A stretch of 64,000 bases of DNA, from contig WGNK01000021.1 of NCBI GenBank assembly GCA_016124535.1, positions 1 through 64,000 on the forward strand. Direction: 5' to 3'. Origin of the DNA: Azospirillum sp. GTDB lineage: Bacteria; Pseudomonadota; Alphaproteobacteria; Azospirillales; Azospirillaceae. Shown piece after piece: positions 25,411 to 36,100 of the stretch. The notes beneath the pieces were generated by a model. It was not told where the DNA came from and did not search any database. It worked only from the letters and a program-made list of their open reading frames with translations. Within the stretch, counting starts at the first letter, position 1. Every line of letters begins with the position of its first letter. The position numbers and the translations under genes are program-made.

Positions 25411-25542
25411 GCTGGCCCCCCACGCCGCCCATGGCCACCCGCCGCAGCGGGAAAGTTCCTTGATAGCGAGTGGGTCGGCGGCGGTCAACGTTGCCTTGGC
25501 AAACTTGCCGGGGCAATCCTGAGAATGCCGAAGGACCGGAGA

Positions 25543-25573
25543 AAAGCCCCGCTCCCGGCGGGAGAGGGGCTTT
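25543..25573 (-). terminator. Rho-independent terminator between glnD and the family B cluster
   Basis: AAAGCCCC (25543-25550) pairs with GGGGCTTT (25566-25573) and encloses a second stem, CTCCC/GGGAG. On the minus strand the hairpin is followed by TTTTCT. It should end glnD transcripts about 105 bases after the stop codon, so the family B genes and murJ have their own promoter. Confidence 0.8.
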
Positions 25574-25676
25574 GGTCTCGAATGATTTGGCGGTCTGCTT
25601 CGGTCCGGCACTGCTGCCGGGGCGGCTGCGCGCCCAGCTGTCGGCCGATATCCCGGCGGCGGCAGCGCGACTCGTC

Positions 25677-28562
25677 CTAGCGCGAGGGCGGGCCGGTCAC
25701 TTGCTTGGCGCGCGCCGGCGGCGCCTTGCGTCGCGCCCGCTTGCGCTCGGTCGCGGCGGCACCGGTCGTCAGGGGGGCCGCGCTGCCGGACTGATCGCCC
25801 AGCACGTCGATCAGCTTTTCGCGGATATGGGCGAGTTTGGTCTCGTGGCTGATTTTGAGCCCGAACACGTCCTTGACGTAGAACACGTCGATGGCCTTGT
25901 GGCCGTAGGTCGAGACCTTGGCCGAGGAAATCTGCAGGGTCAGATCCGTGAGGGCCCGGGTCAGGTCATAGAGCAGCCCGGGGCGGTCGCGGCCATTGAC
26001 CTCGATCACGGTGTGGCTGGCGCTGGCGTTGTTTTCGATCAACACCCGCGGCAGCACGGTGAAGACGCGGGTGCGGCTCGGCAGGTTGGAGGTGCGTGAC
26101 GCCAGATCCTTGAGCGGCCGGGTCTGGCCGGCCAGAATCTGTTTGGTCAGCACCGCCAGCCGGGCCAGCTTGTCGCCGGCTTCGAACGGCCCGCCGACCG
26201 AGGCGTCCTGCACCGAGAAGACGTCGAGCGCCCGGCCATTGGTCATGGTAAAGATGCGGGCATCGACGATATTGGCGCCGCTCAGCGCCAGCGACCCGGC
26301 GAGCTGCGCAAACAGCCCCGGATGGTCGGGGGTGTAGAAGGTGACCTCGGTGACCTCGCGGTCGCGCTGGACCCGATGCCGGATGGTCAAGGGGGCGTCG
26401 ATCCGTTCGGCCTCGCGCGCCATGCGGGCGTGGCGCGCGTGGCTCTCGGGGTCGAAACTCAGCCAGTAGGCCGGGTAGCCCAGGGCAACGAAGCGATCGA
26501 CTTCCTCCGTGGCCCAGTCCTTCAGTTGAAGGCGCAGGGCCTCCTGCGCCGCCGCGATCCGGCTGCCCCGTCCGTCGGCGGTCAAGTTGCCGGAGATCAT
26601 GTCCTCGGCGTGGTGGTAAAGCTCGCCCAGCAACGCCTCTTTCCAGGCGTTCCAGCGACCGGGGCCGACCGCCTTGATATCGGCGGTGGTCAGCACCAGC
26701 AGCAGCCGCAGCCGCTCGGGCGACTGCACCAACTCGGAGAATTTGCGCACCGTGGTTTCGTCTTCGACATCGCGCTTGAACGCGGTCGCCGACATGACCA
26801 GATGGCGGCGGACCAGCCAGGACACCGTCTCGGTCTCCTCGGGCGACAGCCCGAGCCGCGGGCACAGTCTGAGCGCGACCTTGGCGCCCAGCTCGGAGTG
26901 ATCACCGCCGCGGCCCTTGGCGATATCGTGCAGCAGCAGGGCGACGTAGAGCGCCCGGCGCGATACCAGCTTATGAAACACCCTGCTGGCCAGCGGCAGC
27001 TCCCCCTTGAGCTGGCCGGTCTCGATCCGATGCAGAAAGCCCAAAGCGAACAGCGTGTGCTCGTCCACCGTGTAGGCGTGGTACATATCATACTGCATCT
27101 GCGCCACCACCCGGCCGAAATCCGGCACGAAGCGGCCGATCACGCCGGCCTCGTTCATCCGCCGCAGCGCGATCTCCGGGTCCTTGGGGCCGGTCAGGAT
27201 ATCGAGGAACAGGCGGTTGGCCTCGGGGTCGTTGCGCAGCTTGGCGACGCCGCCCAGCGCACGGGTCAGGGCCCGCAAGGCCTGGGGGTGGATGTCGAGA
27301 TCGTTCTGCTGTGCGACGTGGAACAGGCGGATGGTGTCGAGCGGCTCCTCGCGGAACTGGCGCTCGTGGCGCAGATTGAGGCGCTCGCCATCGAGACGGA
27401 AGCCGTCGATCTCCTTGCTGCGGCCCAGATTGAAGCGCAGCAGGTTGAACCGCGGCGGCCGTTTCGATTCCGCCTCCAGCGCGGCGCAGAAAATGCGGGT
27501 GAGGTCGCCCACGTCCTTGGCGATCAGGAAGTAGTGCTTCATGAACCGCTCGACGCCGAGCGTGCCGGCGTGGTCGGTATAGCCAAGGCGGCGGCCGATC
27601 TCCGACTGGACGTCGAAGGTCAGCCGGTCCTCCGGGCGGCCGGTCAGGTAGTGGAGGTGGCAGCGCACGGTCCAGAGGAAATTCTGGGCCTTGGCGAAGC
27701 GGGCCGCTTCCTCCTCCAGAAACACGCCGCGGCTGACCAGGTCCTCGACCTTCTCGACCTGGTAGAGATATTTGGCGATCCAGAACATGGTCTGGAGATC
27801 GCGCAAGCCGCCCTTGCTCTCCTTGATATTCGGTTCGAGCACGTAGCGGCTGTCGCCCTGGCGGCGATGGCGGTCGTCACGCTCGCCCAGCTTGGAAACG
27901 ACATAGGCCGCCCCGCTGGCCGTCATCACCTCTTTGGCAAAGCGCTTCTTGAAGGTGTTGAACAGCGCGGCGCGGCCCCAGATCATCCGGCATTCCAGCG
28001 CCGCGGTGCGGATCGTGATATCGGATTTGGCCATGCGCAGGCAGTCATCGACCGAACGGACGGCGTGCCCGACTTTGAGGCCCAAGTCCCACAGCATATA
28101 CAAAATGTATTCGACGATCTGCTCGACCCGCGCGGTGCGCTTGTAGGGCAGCATGAACAAGAGATCGATGTCGGAGCCGGGCGCCAACTCGCCCCGACCA
28201 TAGCCGCCGGTGGCGGCGACGTCGAAATCCTCGCTGACCGTCGGGCCGGCGCTGGGATAGACGTGTTTGACCGCGAAGTCGGCGATGGCGCGCAGCACCT
28301 CGTCGGTCACCGTGCAGTTCTGTCTGACGCAGTCGGAGCCGAAGCCCTGGCCGGCCTCGAAATTCTTGCGCACCATGTCCCGGCCGTCGGCCAATGCCTG
28401 GCGCAGGACTGTCAATACCTCCGAACGCCGACCCTCGCCGAAGTGGTCGCGATCACCGCTTGCGACCAACGCCGACAGCGCGGATTTCAGAGTGCGCCGG
28501 GTGGTCATCGCCGCCAATTCCAGCGGTATGATGTCTGCAGTGCGGGCGGTCGAGCGGGGCAT
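25677..28562 (-). CDS. glnD: Bifunctional PII uridylyltransferase / uridylyl-removing enzyme
   Basis: GlnD senses glutamine and modifies PII proteins to control nitrogen metabolism. This 961-residue protein has an N-terminal nucleotidyltransferase domain (GGYGRGELAPGSDIDLLF), a GlnD-specific helical region (LEPNIKESKGGLRDLQTM), and an HD domain for UMP removal (LLLHDIAKGRGGDHSELG). Two C-terminal ACT domains follow (TPDHPGLFAQLAGSLALSGA and NGRDRPGLLYDLTRALTD). The basic tail (ERKRARRKAPPARAK) is unusual but harmless-looking. A second in-frame ATG lies 18 codons into the frame. The length agrees with alphaproteobacterial homologues. Confidence 0.96.
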   Translation of the reverse strand: MPRSTARTADIIPLELAAMTTRRTLKSALSALVASGDRDHFGEGRRSEVLTVLRQALADGRDMVRKNFEAGQGFGSDCVRQNCTVTDEVLRAIADFAVKHVYPSAGPTVSEDFDVAATGGYGRGELAPGSDIDLLFMLPYKRTARVEQIVEYILYMLWDLGLKVGHAVRSVDDCLRMAKSDITIRTAALECRMIWGRAALFNTFKKRFAKEVMTASGAAYVVSKLGERDDRHRRQGDSRYVLEPNIKESKGGLRDLQTMFWIAKYLYQVEKVEDLVSRGVFLEEEAARFAKAQNFLWTVRCHLHYLTGRPEDRLTFDVQSEIGRRLGYTDHAGTLGVERFMKHYFLIAKDVGDLTRIFCAALEAESKRPPRFNLLRFNLGRSKEIDGFRLDGERLNLRHERQFREEPLDTIRLFHVAQQNDLDIHPQALRALTRALGGVAKLRNDPEANRLFLDILTGPKDPEIALRRMNEAGVIGRFVPDFGRVVAQMQYDMYHAYTVDEHTLFALGFLHRIETGQLKGELPLASRVFHKLVSRRALYVALLLHDIAKGRGGDHSELGAKVALRLCPRLGLSPEETETVSWLVRRHLVMSATAFKRDVEDETTVRKFSELVQSPERLRLLLVLTTADIKAVGPGRWNAWKEALLGELYHHAEDMISGNLTADGRGSRIAAAQEALRLQLKDWATEEVDRFVALGYPAYWLSFDPESHARHARMAREAERIDAPLTIRHRVQRDREVTEVTFYTPDHPGLFAQLAGSLALSGANIVDARIFTMTNGRALDVFSVQDASVGGPFEAGDKLARLAVLTKQILAGQTRPLKDLASRTSNLPSRTRVFTVLPRVLIENNASASHTVIEVNGRDRPGLLYDLTRALTDLTLQISSAKVSTYGHKAIDVFYVKDVFGLKISHETKLAHIREKLIDVLGDQSGSAAPLTTGAAATERKRARRKAPPARAKQVTGPPSR

Positions 28563-28840
28563 GACGGGATAGACTCTTGTGGAGAGGGGCTGGCGAACCT
28601 ACGGGGACCGATCAACCGGACCGGCCCGAAGCTTGTGGACCACCATAGTGGCGCGATCGGTTGTCAATGACAGGTTAAATCCGTGTCAACGCTGGCCTGA
28701 TATAGGGTATTTCGACACCTTTGCCAGGCCACACCCTGCCGGATCCCGCGACGACCGGCAATCCGCAATTCTGGCAAGTCCGGTGCATTTGGCAGATTCC
28801 GTGCCGTCCGAGGGCCTGGCGCGTCTGGCCACGAGGCGCT
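28563..28840. other. Intergenic region upstream of glnD
   Basis: No gene is visible in these 278 bases. A lower-GC patch (GTTGTCAATGACAGGTTAAA, near 28660-28680) contains TTGTCA-TGACA, a short inverted repeat. It is a plausible promoter or operator zone for glnD. Nothing else was recognised. Confidence 0.35.
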
Positions 28841-29647
28841 TCATTTTGACGGCGCCGGTGCCGCTGGCTTGGCGGCCGGCTTCGCGGCTGGCGCCTGGGT
28901 GGCGGCCTTAAGGCGCTCCAGATTGTTCAGTGCGACCTTGCCGCTCGGACTTTCTGGCGCAAGCTTGGCCAGTCGGGTCCAGTCGCCGACCGCGCCGGCC
29001 AGGTCGTTGCGCCGCGCCTTCAGGTTGCCGCTCATCAGCAGTGCTTCGGGGAAGTTCGGCCGCAGCGTCAGCGCCCGCGCCAGATCCTGCTCGGCATGGC
29101 CGAATTCTCGCAGGGCCTGATAGGCGCCGGCGCGGTAGAGGTAGGCCTCCGGCCGGCTGGCGTCGCGCTTGATCGCCGCCGAGAGATCGGCCACCGCATC
29201 CTTCGGCCGCTTGGCTTCGACGCGGGCAAAGGCCCGATCGATCAGCAATTCGATATCGTCGGGCTGTTCGGCCAGCGCCTGGCCATAGAGCTTGTCGGCA
29301 CGTTCGGCGTCGCCGGCGCGCAGCCAGGCCCAGGCGGCGCGGTCGAGCAAATTGGCCGCGGTCTTGGGATCGCCCTTGCCCAGCCGCGGTGCCAACTCCT
29401 CCAGGGCTTGGCCGGCGCTGGCGAAACGCCCGCCATGGAACGCCGCCATCGCCTGGCACAGGCGCGCCAGCCCGCTGCCATGATCGTCCCACAGCCGCGC
29501 CTTGGCCTCGGCCCCCGCCGGATCCGTCGCGGCCAGCCCCAGGCAGGCCTGCAGCGTCTGGTCCTGCTCGGGGGCGGCGGCTGGCACCGGCGTCGTCGTG
29601 ACGAGCGCCAGGAAGATCGCCATCGTGGTCGCTGCGGACTTGTGCAT
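28841..29647 (-). CDS. Exported tetratricopeptide-repeat protein
   Basis: This 268-residue protein has a signal peptide (MHKSAATTMAIFLALVTTTP, cut after AAA) and at least three TPR units. Examples are LYGQALAEQPDDIELLIDRA, LSAAIKRDASRPEAYLYRAG and LARALTLRPNFPEALLMSGN, with alternating Ala/Gly/Leu at TPR positions. The tail is Ala/Pro/Lys-rich. It probably acts as a periplasmic protein-interaction scaffold; no enzyme domain is seen. ATG 29647 was preferred over 29719 because it starts the signal peptide. It is divergent from the SDR gene. Confidence 0.75.
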   Translation of the reverse strand: MHKSAATTMAIFLALVTTTPVPAAAPEQDQTLQACLGLAATDPAGAEAKARLWDDHGSGLARLCQAMAAFHGGRFASAGQALEELAPRLGKGDPKTAANLLDRAAWAWLRAGDAERADKLYGQALAEQPDDIELLIDRAFARVEAKRPKDAVADLSAAIKRDASRPEAYLYRAGAYQALREFGHAEQDLARALTLRPNFPEALLMSGNLKARRNDLAGAVGDWTRLAKLAPESPSGKVALNNLERLKAATQAPAAKPAAKPAAPAPSK

Positions 29648-29700
29648 GGCGGTAGGGCTCCTAACCTTTGCTGTCGACTTGTCGCCCGAGGACCCTGCCG

Positions 29701-30609
29701 ATGTCGAGTGCCAACCCACCTGGCCGTCTGTTCTGCTTCGGGCTCGGCTTCAGCGCCAGGGTGCTGGCGATGCGGCTGGCGGAGGCCGGATGGCGGATTG
29801 CGGCCACCGCGCGCAGCGAACCGAGCCTGGCCGCCCTGGCGGCGGCGGGGATCGAGGCCTGGCCGTTTCCCTTGCTGGATCCGGCCGCTGCCCTGGCCGA
29901 TGCCACTCATCTGCTGACCAGCGTGCCGCCGGATGCCGCCGGCGATCCGGTGCTGGCCGATCACGGCGACGCCATCGCCGCGGCTAAGAAGTTGACTTGG
30001 ATTGGCTATCTGTCAACCACCGGGGTTTATGGCGACCGGGGCGGCGCTTGGGTCGACGAGACGACGCCGTTACGGCCGACCGGTGATCGTCAACGCTGGC
30101 GGGTTGCCGCCGAAATGGCCTGGCTGCGGCTGTGGCAGGATCATGGCCTGCCGGTCCACCGGTTCCGCCTGGCCGGCATTTATGGCCCCGGCCGCAGCGC
30201 GCTCGATGCCGTGCGCGCGGGCACGGCGCGGCGGATCGACAAGCCGGGGCAGGTGTTCAGCCGGATCCACGTCGATGATATCGCCAGTGTTTTGCTGGCC
30301 TCGATCGCCCGCCCCAACCCCGGTGCCGCCTATAATGTCTGTGACGACGATCCGGCGCCCGGTCATGAAGTCATTGCCCATGCCTGCCGGTTGCTCGGGG
30401 TCGCACCGCCACCCCTGATCCCGTTCGAGGCGGCGGCGCTGTCGCCGATGGCGGCCAGCTTCTATGCCGACAACAAGAAGGTCCGTAATGACCGGATCAA
30501 GCGCGAACTCGGCGTCGTGCTGCGCCATCCGGACTACCGCAGCGGCCTCGCCGGTCAAATTGCCGCGGAGGCTGCCGTTGCGACTCGAGCCGACGCGGGT
30601 TTGACTTGA
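29701..30609 (+). CDS. NAD(P)-dependent epimerase/dehydratase-like SDR (YeeZ-like)
   Basis: This 302-residue extended SDR-like protein has the nucleotide loop FCFGLGFSARVLAMRLAEAG, a variant GxGxxA pattern used by YeeZ/YbjS-type proteins. WIGYLSTTGVYGDRGGAWVD carries the Ser-Thr and Tyr region, and HRFRLAGIYGPGRSALD and FSRIHVDDIA are family landmarks. The catalytic YxxxK is not obvious, as often in this subgroup. The substrate is unknown. GAGGA is correctly spaced before ATG 29701. The gene ends 130 bases before the activase-like gene. Confidence 0.75.
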   Translation: MSSANPPGRLFCFGLGFSARVLAMRLAEAGWRIAATARSEPSLAALAAAGIEAWPFPLLDPAAALADATHLLTSVPPDAAGDPVLADHGDAIAAAKKLTWIGYLSTTGVYGDRGGAWVDETTPLRPTGDRQRWRVAAEMAWLRLWQDHGLPVHRFRLAGIYGPGRSALDAVRAGTARRIDKPGQVFSRIHVDDIASVLLASIARPNPGAAYNVCDDDPAPGHEVIAHACRLLGVAPPPLIPFEAAALSPMAASFYADNKKVRNDRIKRELGVVLRHPDYRSGLAGQIAAEAAVATRADAGLT

Positions 30610-30739
30610 ATCAACGCGCTACCACTCCGCGAGGATCATACTTCAGTGTCGTGGCTTGGATGCGATGCACCCACTTTGGTCGGCCGACCGCCCGTCGGCG
30701 GACAGGGGAAAGACGGCTCAACCCGGCGAAAGGGCTCCT

Positions 30740-31510
30740 ATGGTGAACGACCTGTCGACGTCGACTCGGGCCAGATCGGGCCCAGACGACAGTGACCGCG
30801 GCTGGATCACCGTTCGGGCGGTCGATCGGCTCGACAGTGGTTCCGGGTCCGGCGTCGGCGTCGCCATCCGTTTGCACGGCTGTCCCCTGCGCTGCCAGGC
30901 GTGTCGCGGCCACGGTGACAGCATCGGCGGCCAGCGGATCGAGGTCGAAACCCTGGTTGGCCGGGTTGCCGCCAGCTTGCCGTTCATCGCGCTGACCGGC
31001 GGGGCGGTGACCGTCGGCGGCGGTGAACCGCTGGCCCAGGCCCCCGCGGTGGCCGCCCTGTTCCGGCGCTGCCGCGATCTCGGCATCGCGACCGTGCTCG
31101 ATACCACCGGCGACGGCAGCCCGTTCAGCGCCCAGGGCCTGCTTTACCTCAGCGACCGGGTGGTGCTCGACGTGACCGGCCGCGACGCCGCCACCCTGTT
31201 CGGGCGTCCGGAAATCCCCGGCGTCGCCTTCGCCCGGCGGGTCGCCGCGCGCGGCACACCGCTGTGGCTGCGGCTTACCCTGATTCCGGGGCTCACCGAT
31301 CGGCCGTCCCAGTTGGACGCGATCGCCCGTTTTGCCGCCGAACTGGGCACTGTCGAACAGATCAGAGTGGTGGCACCGCAGCCGCTGGATGCGGCCGATC
31401 TCCTGCGCGGCTGCCGATGGTCGAAACTCCGGACGGCGGCGGCGCCGACGGTGGCGGAACTCGGCGCCGCGCGCGCGCGCTTTCGGCAGCACGGACTGCG
31501 CGCGGCGTGA
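30740..31510 (+). CDS. PflA-like radical SAM protein, orphan
   Basis: This 256-residue protein has the cluster motif CPLRCQAC (Cys48, 52, 55), preceded by RLHG as in pyruvate formate-lyase activases. VTVGGGEPLAQ (normally VTVSGGEPLLQ) and TVLDTTGDG (normally CLDTSG) follow. These suggest a glycyl-radical-enzyme activase, but the two substituted motifs and the absence of a glycyl radical enzyme nearby make the target uncertain. AAAGGG lies 6 bases before ATG 30740. The next gene begins 43 bases later and may be cotranscribed. Confidence 0.72.
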   Translation: MVNDLSTSTRARSGPDDSDRGWITVRAVDRLDSGSGSGVGVAIRLHGCPLRCQACRGHGDSIGGQRIEVETLVGRVAASLPFIALTGGAVTVGGGEPLAQAPAVAALFRRCRDLGIATVLDTTGDGSPFSAQGLLYLSDRVVLDVTGRDAATLFGRPEIPGVAFARRVAARGTPLWLRLTLIPGLTDRPSQLDAIARFAAELGTVEQIRVVAPQPLDAADLLRGCRWSKLRTAAAPTVAELGAARARFRQHGLRAA

Positions 31511-31553
31511 GCCGGCCGGCGGTGCCGACCACCCGTCATCGGACGACCGGGCG

Positions 31554-32549
31554 ATGGCCCGCGAGCCGTTGATCCTGAGGCGCCGGGCTCTGCCGGCCCT
31601 GGTCCTGGGGATTGTCCTTGCCGGCTGCAGCGCCATCGCCGGGGACCGGGCGGATATATCCCGGCCGGTGATGCTGGCACCCGACCAGCCGGCGCTGGCG
31701 ACGGTCGGGCGGCTGGGGTTCCGGGGCGGGATCGAGTTGCCGCGCAGCCATCCCGAACTCGGCGGTCTGTCGGATCTGGCCCTGCTCGACCACGGCCGCC
31801 AGTTCGTCGCGATCACCGATCATGGCGCGGTGGTTACCGGCCGCTTGCGCTACGATGCCAGGGGCTGGCTGGCCGGAGCCGCCGAGCTGTCGGTGCGCCG
31901 CCTGGTCGAGGTTGATGGCGGCGCGGTCAGCGGCAAACGGCATGATGCCGAGAGCCTGGCCCGGCTGCCCGACGGCGGCTGGGTGGTCGGCTTCGAGCGG
32001 GTCCATCGGCTCCTGCGCTATCCGCCCGGCCTGGGTCGTCCCGATCGGCGCCCGGTGGTCCTGGAACCGCCGCCGGGGCTCGATCAGGCCCCCTACAATG
32101 GCGGGATCGAGGCCCTGGCCGGGTTCGCCGACGGTAGCCTGCTGGCGATCGAGGAGGGTGACGACGACGGCAGCACCGAGCACCGCGCCTGGATTCGAGC
32201 GCCGGGCGGTGCCTGGGCGACCCTGGTCTACCGTGCCGAACGGAGTTATCGGCCGACCGGTGCGGCGGTGATGCCCGACGGCACTGTCCTGGTGCTCGAA
32301 CGCCATTTCGGCTGGTTCGACGGCTGGGCGGCGCGGCTGGTGCGCGTTGCCGGCGGCTCGATCCGGCCCGGCGCGCTGCTCGTCGGCGAGGAACTGGCGC
32401 GGCTGGCGCCGCCGCTTGCCGCGGACAATTTCGAGGGGGTTGCGGTCGGCCGGGGGCCGGACGGCGAGTTCCGGATCGCCCTGATCTCGGACGACAACTT
32501 CCGCAGCGAGCAGCGGACCTTGCTGCTGATGTTCGCCTTGCCTCCGTGA
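31554..32549 (+). CDS. Phytase-like (esterase-like) lipoprotein
   Basis: This 331-residue protein has a lipoprotein signal with lipobox LAGC (Cys25). The body contains GGLSDLALLDHGRQFVAITD, then GKRHDAESLARLPDGGWVVG, YNGGIEALAGFADGSLLAI and DNFEGVAVG. These are the conserved blocks of the 'esterase-like activity of phytase' family (beta-propeller, alphaproteobacterial). It is probably anchored at the inner or outer membrane. The substrate is unknown. ATG 31554 is preferred since it starts the signal sequence; upstream codons overlap the activase gene. Confidence 0.82.
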   Translation: MAREPLILRRRALPALVLGIVLAGCSAIAGDRADISRPVMLAPDQPALATVGRLGFRGGIELPRSHPELGGLSDLALLDHGRQFVAITDHGAVVTGRLRYDARGWLAGAAELSVRRLVEVDGGAVSGKRHDAESLARLPDGGWVVGFERVHRLLRYPPGLGRPDRRPVVLEPPPGLDQAPYNGGIEALAGFADGSLLAIEEGDDDGSTEHRAWIRAPGGAWATLVYRAERSYRPTGAAVMPDGTVLVLERHFGWFDGWAARLVRVAGGSIRPGALLVGEELARLAPPLAADNFEGVAVGRGPDGEFRIALISDDNFRSEQRTLLLMFALPP

Positions 32550-32585
32550 GCCGGGCGGCGATCGGCGCCGACGCCGGCGGGCGGT

Positions 32586-33905
32586 TCAGGGCTCCACGAT
32601 GCCCTTGCAGCCGCAGGCAACGGCGTCACGCAGGGCGCCTTGGGCAAACAGGGTGGTATCCATGATCGTCTGGGTGAAATCGGTGCCGCGCAGCTTGGTC
32701 CCGATCAGATTGGAGTAGGACAGGTCGGCCGTCGAGAAGTCGGTGCGCAACAGGTCGGCGCCGCGCAGATCCGAATAGCGGATGACCGAGCCGTAGAACT
32801 GTGCCGGCAGGATGCGATCGGCGGCAATCAGCAGCGGTCCGAGATTGGCGTCGCGCAGGTCGACGTTGTTGAGCTTGGCATATTTCAGGTTGATGCCGCG
32901 CAGATCGGCGCCGCCCAATTTGCAGGCGCGCAGATCGGCACCCTCCAGTTGAGCGCCCTGCAGATTGATGCCGGTCAGATCCAGGCCGTAGAACACCGCT
33001 CCCGGCGCCTTGAGCGCGGTCAAACGGCAGGATGCCAGCGCCTTCAGCGGCCGCAGATCCACCCCCGTGAGGTCGAGCGGTTTGCCCGCGCTACCATTCG
33101 ACTCCACCCATTGGGCATGCAGATCCAACAGCTTCTCGATCGGCACCGGCAGGCTTTCCAGCGAGGTGCCGACCGGCTCGTTGGTCAGCACGCCATCCAT
33201 GTCGGCGTCGTCGGTCACCGCCATCGTCATGTTGGTGTTGACCAGCACCGCGCCTTTCATATTGGCGCCCTTGAGGTCGGCGCCGGAGAGGTCGGCGCCC
33301 TCCAGATTGGCGCCGACGAATTTCGATTGGCGCAAATTGGCGCGAACCAACTTGCAGCCGCGCATCACCGCATCGGTGAAATCGGCCTGGATCGCGATCA
33401 CCCCGGTCATCCGCGCCTTTTCCAGATTGGCGTTGGCCAGCACCACGGTCTGCATTTCGGTCGGCTTGAGGTCATGGCGCAAGAAACGCAGATTGCCCTT
33501 GGCGTCCTTCTCGGCGATCGATCCTTCGCGCAGATCCGCCTCGAACAGGTCGGCGCCGACCATGAAGGCGCCGCGCAGGCAGGCGCCGCGCAAATCCGAC
33601 CGGCGCATCGCCGCCCGCCCGAGATTGGCCCGGCGCAGATCCGAGCAGAAAAAGATCGCCCGGTCGAGTTTGGCGCCGGCGAGATTGCAGTCGGCCAGCA
33701 CGGCTCCGGTGAAGTCGGCGTCGGCCAGGTTTCGGCCACCCAGGTTGAGCCCGGTCAGGTCGCAGAAGGAAAACACCGCGCGGGCACCGCCCATGCGCCC
33801 GGAATACAACATCTCGTGTTTGCGAATAATCTCATCCACCTGACCCTGAGTCAGGCGAGTCATGCTCGGTCCGCCCGATTTGCCCGGTCGGGGCGTTTCG
33901 GTCAT
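32586..33905 (-). CDS. Pentapeptide-repeat protein
   Basis: This 439-residue protein consists mostly of A(D/N)LxG/x-type pentapeptide repeats, forming two right-handed quadrilateral beta-helix blocks (about residues 45-125 and 155-230, then 300-420). Examples are NLADADFTGAVLADCNL and ANLEGADLSGADLKGANM. An N-terminal helical segment and a non-repeat insert (about 232-285) split them. The end carries GCKGIVEP. Such proteins may mimic DNA or act as scaffolds; nothing here fixes the role. No membrane span is present. It diverges from atpD, sharing a 307-base control region. Confidence 0.85.
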   Translation of the reverse strand: MTETPRPGKSGGPSMTRLTQGQVDEIIRKHEMLYSGRMGGARAVFSFCDLTGLNLGGRNLADADFTGAVLADCNLAGAKLDRAIFFCSDLRRANLGRAAMRRSDLRGACLRGAFMVGADLFEADLREGSIAEKDAKGNLRFLRHDLKPTEMQTVVLANANLEKARMTGVIAIQADFTDAVMRGCKLVRANLRQSKFVGANLEGADLSGADLKGANMKGAVLVNTNMTMAVTDDADMDGVLTNEPVGTSLESLPVPIEKLLDLHAQWVESNGSAGKPLDLTGVDLRPLKALASCRLTALKAPGAVFYGLDLTGINLQGAQLEGADLRACKLGGADLRGINLKYAKLNNVDLRDANLGPLLIAADRILPAQFYGSVIRYSDLRGADLLRTDFSTADLSYSNLIGTKLRGTDFTQTIMDTTLFAQGALRDAVACGCKGIVEP

Positions 33906-35640
<1,735 letters not shown>

Positions 35641-35658
35641 GCCGGGGTCACGTCCGGG

Positions 35659-35790
35659 TCAATTGGCACCGTCGAGGGGCAGCTTGGCGCAGACGGTACT
35701 CAGCGCTGGATCGAGCCCGATGCTGTCGTGGCGCAGGATCTTGGCCGGCTTGCGCTGCAGATCGGCCAGCCGCCAGTCATCGACCGTCAT
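35659..35790 (-). CDS. Possible small protein of unknown function
   Basis: A short frame from ATG 35790 encodes about 43 residues, including MTVDDWRLADLQRKPAKIL and DPALSTVCAKLPLDG. It could start further upstream at TTG 35847. The composition looks protein-like rather than random, but no family is recognised and no ribosome site stands out. It lies downstream of the ribbon-helix-helix gene on the same strand and could be a remnant of a partner gene. Confidence 0.3.
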   Translation of the reverse strand: MTVDDWRLADLQRKPAKILRHDSIGLDPALSTVCAKLPLDGAN

Positions 35791-35890
35791 CCGCGGCAGC
35801 GCCGCTTTGCCCAGGGCCGGTGCGCCGCGAAAGCGGTGACAGGGCAACCCGGCGGGTGCGGCGGTGCCCGCCCCGTTTCAAGCGCCGCCG

Positions 35891-36100
35891 TCACGCGACG
35901 AATTTGTCCGAGGCCTGGATTACCGCCCCTTCGGCGCCGCCGGCATAGGTGCTGAGGCGGTAGCCGTCGCGCTCAAGGCGCTCGCGCAGGGCTTGGCGGA
36001 CGTAGTCCGACAGGTCGCAGAACTGCTCGCCGGCGGCTTGCTGGGCGAGGCGGTAGAGGCCGGGGTGAACCCGAACCTGCATCATCTTGGAGGGCGGCAT
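35891..36100 (-). CDS. Ribbon-helix-helix (CopG/Arc-like) DNA-binding protein
   Basis: This 69-residue protein has a beta strand (MMQVRVHPGLYRLAQQAAGE) followed by two helices (LSDYVRQALRERLERDGYRL), the pattern of ribbon-helix-helix repressors and antitoxins. GGAAG is 9 bases before ATG 36100. No convincing toxin gene accompanies it, so it may be an orphan regulator. It shares its strand with the CBS-nuoL-nuoM genes but is separated from them by 556 bases. Confidence 0.7.
   Translation of the reverse strand: MPPSKMMQVRVHPGLYRLAQQAAGEQFCDLSDYVRQALRERLERDGYRLSTYAGGAEGAVIQASDKFVA

Noticed and set aside
26322..28670. A 782-codon open frame on the plus strand
   Set aside because: It lies entirely opposite glnD, has an implausible Gln/Val/His composition, and shows no family motif. 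It is a high-GC shadow frame.
35659..36100. Toxin-antitoxin pair
   Set aside because: The ribbon-helix-helix protein could be an antitoxin, but the adjacent short frame matches no toxin family and has no clear start.
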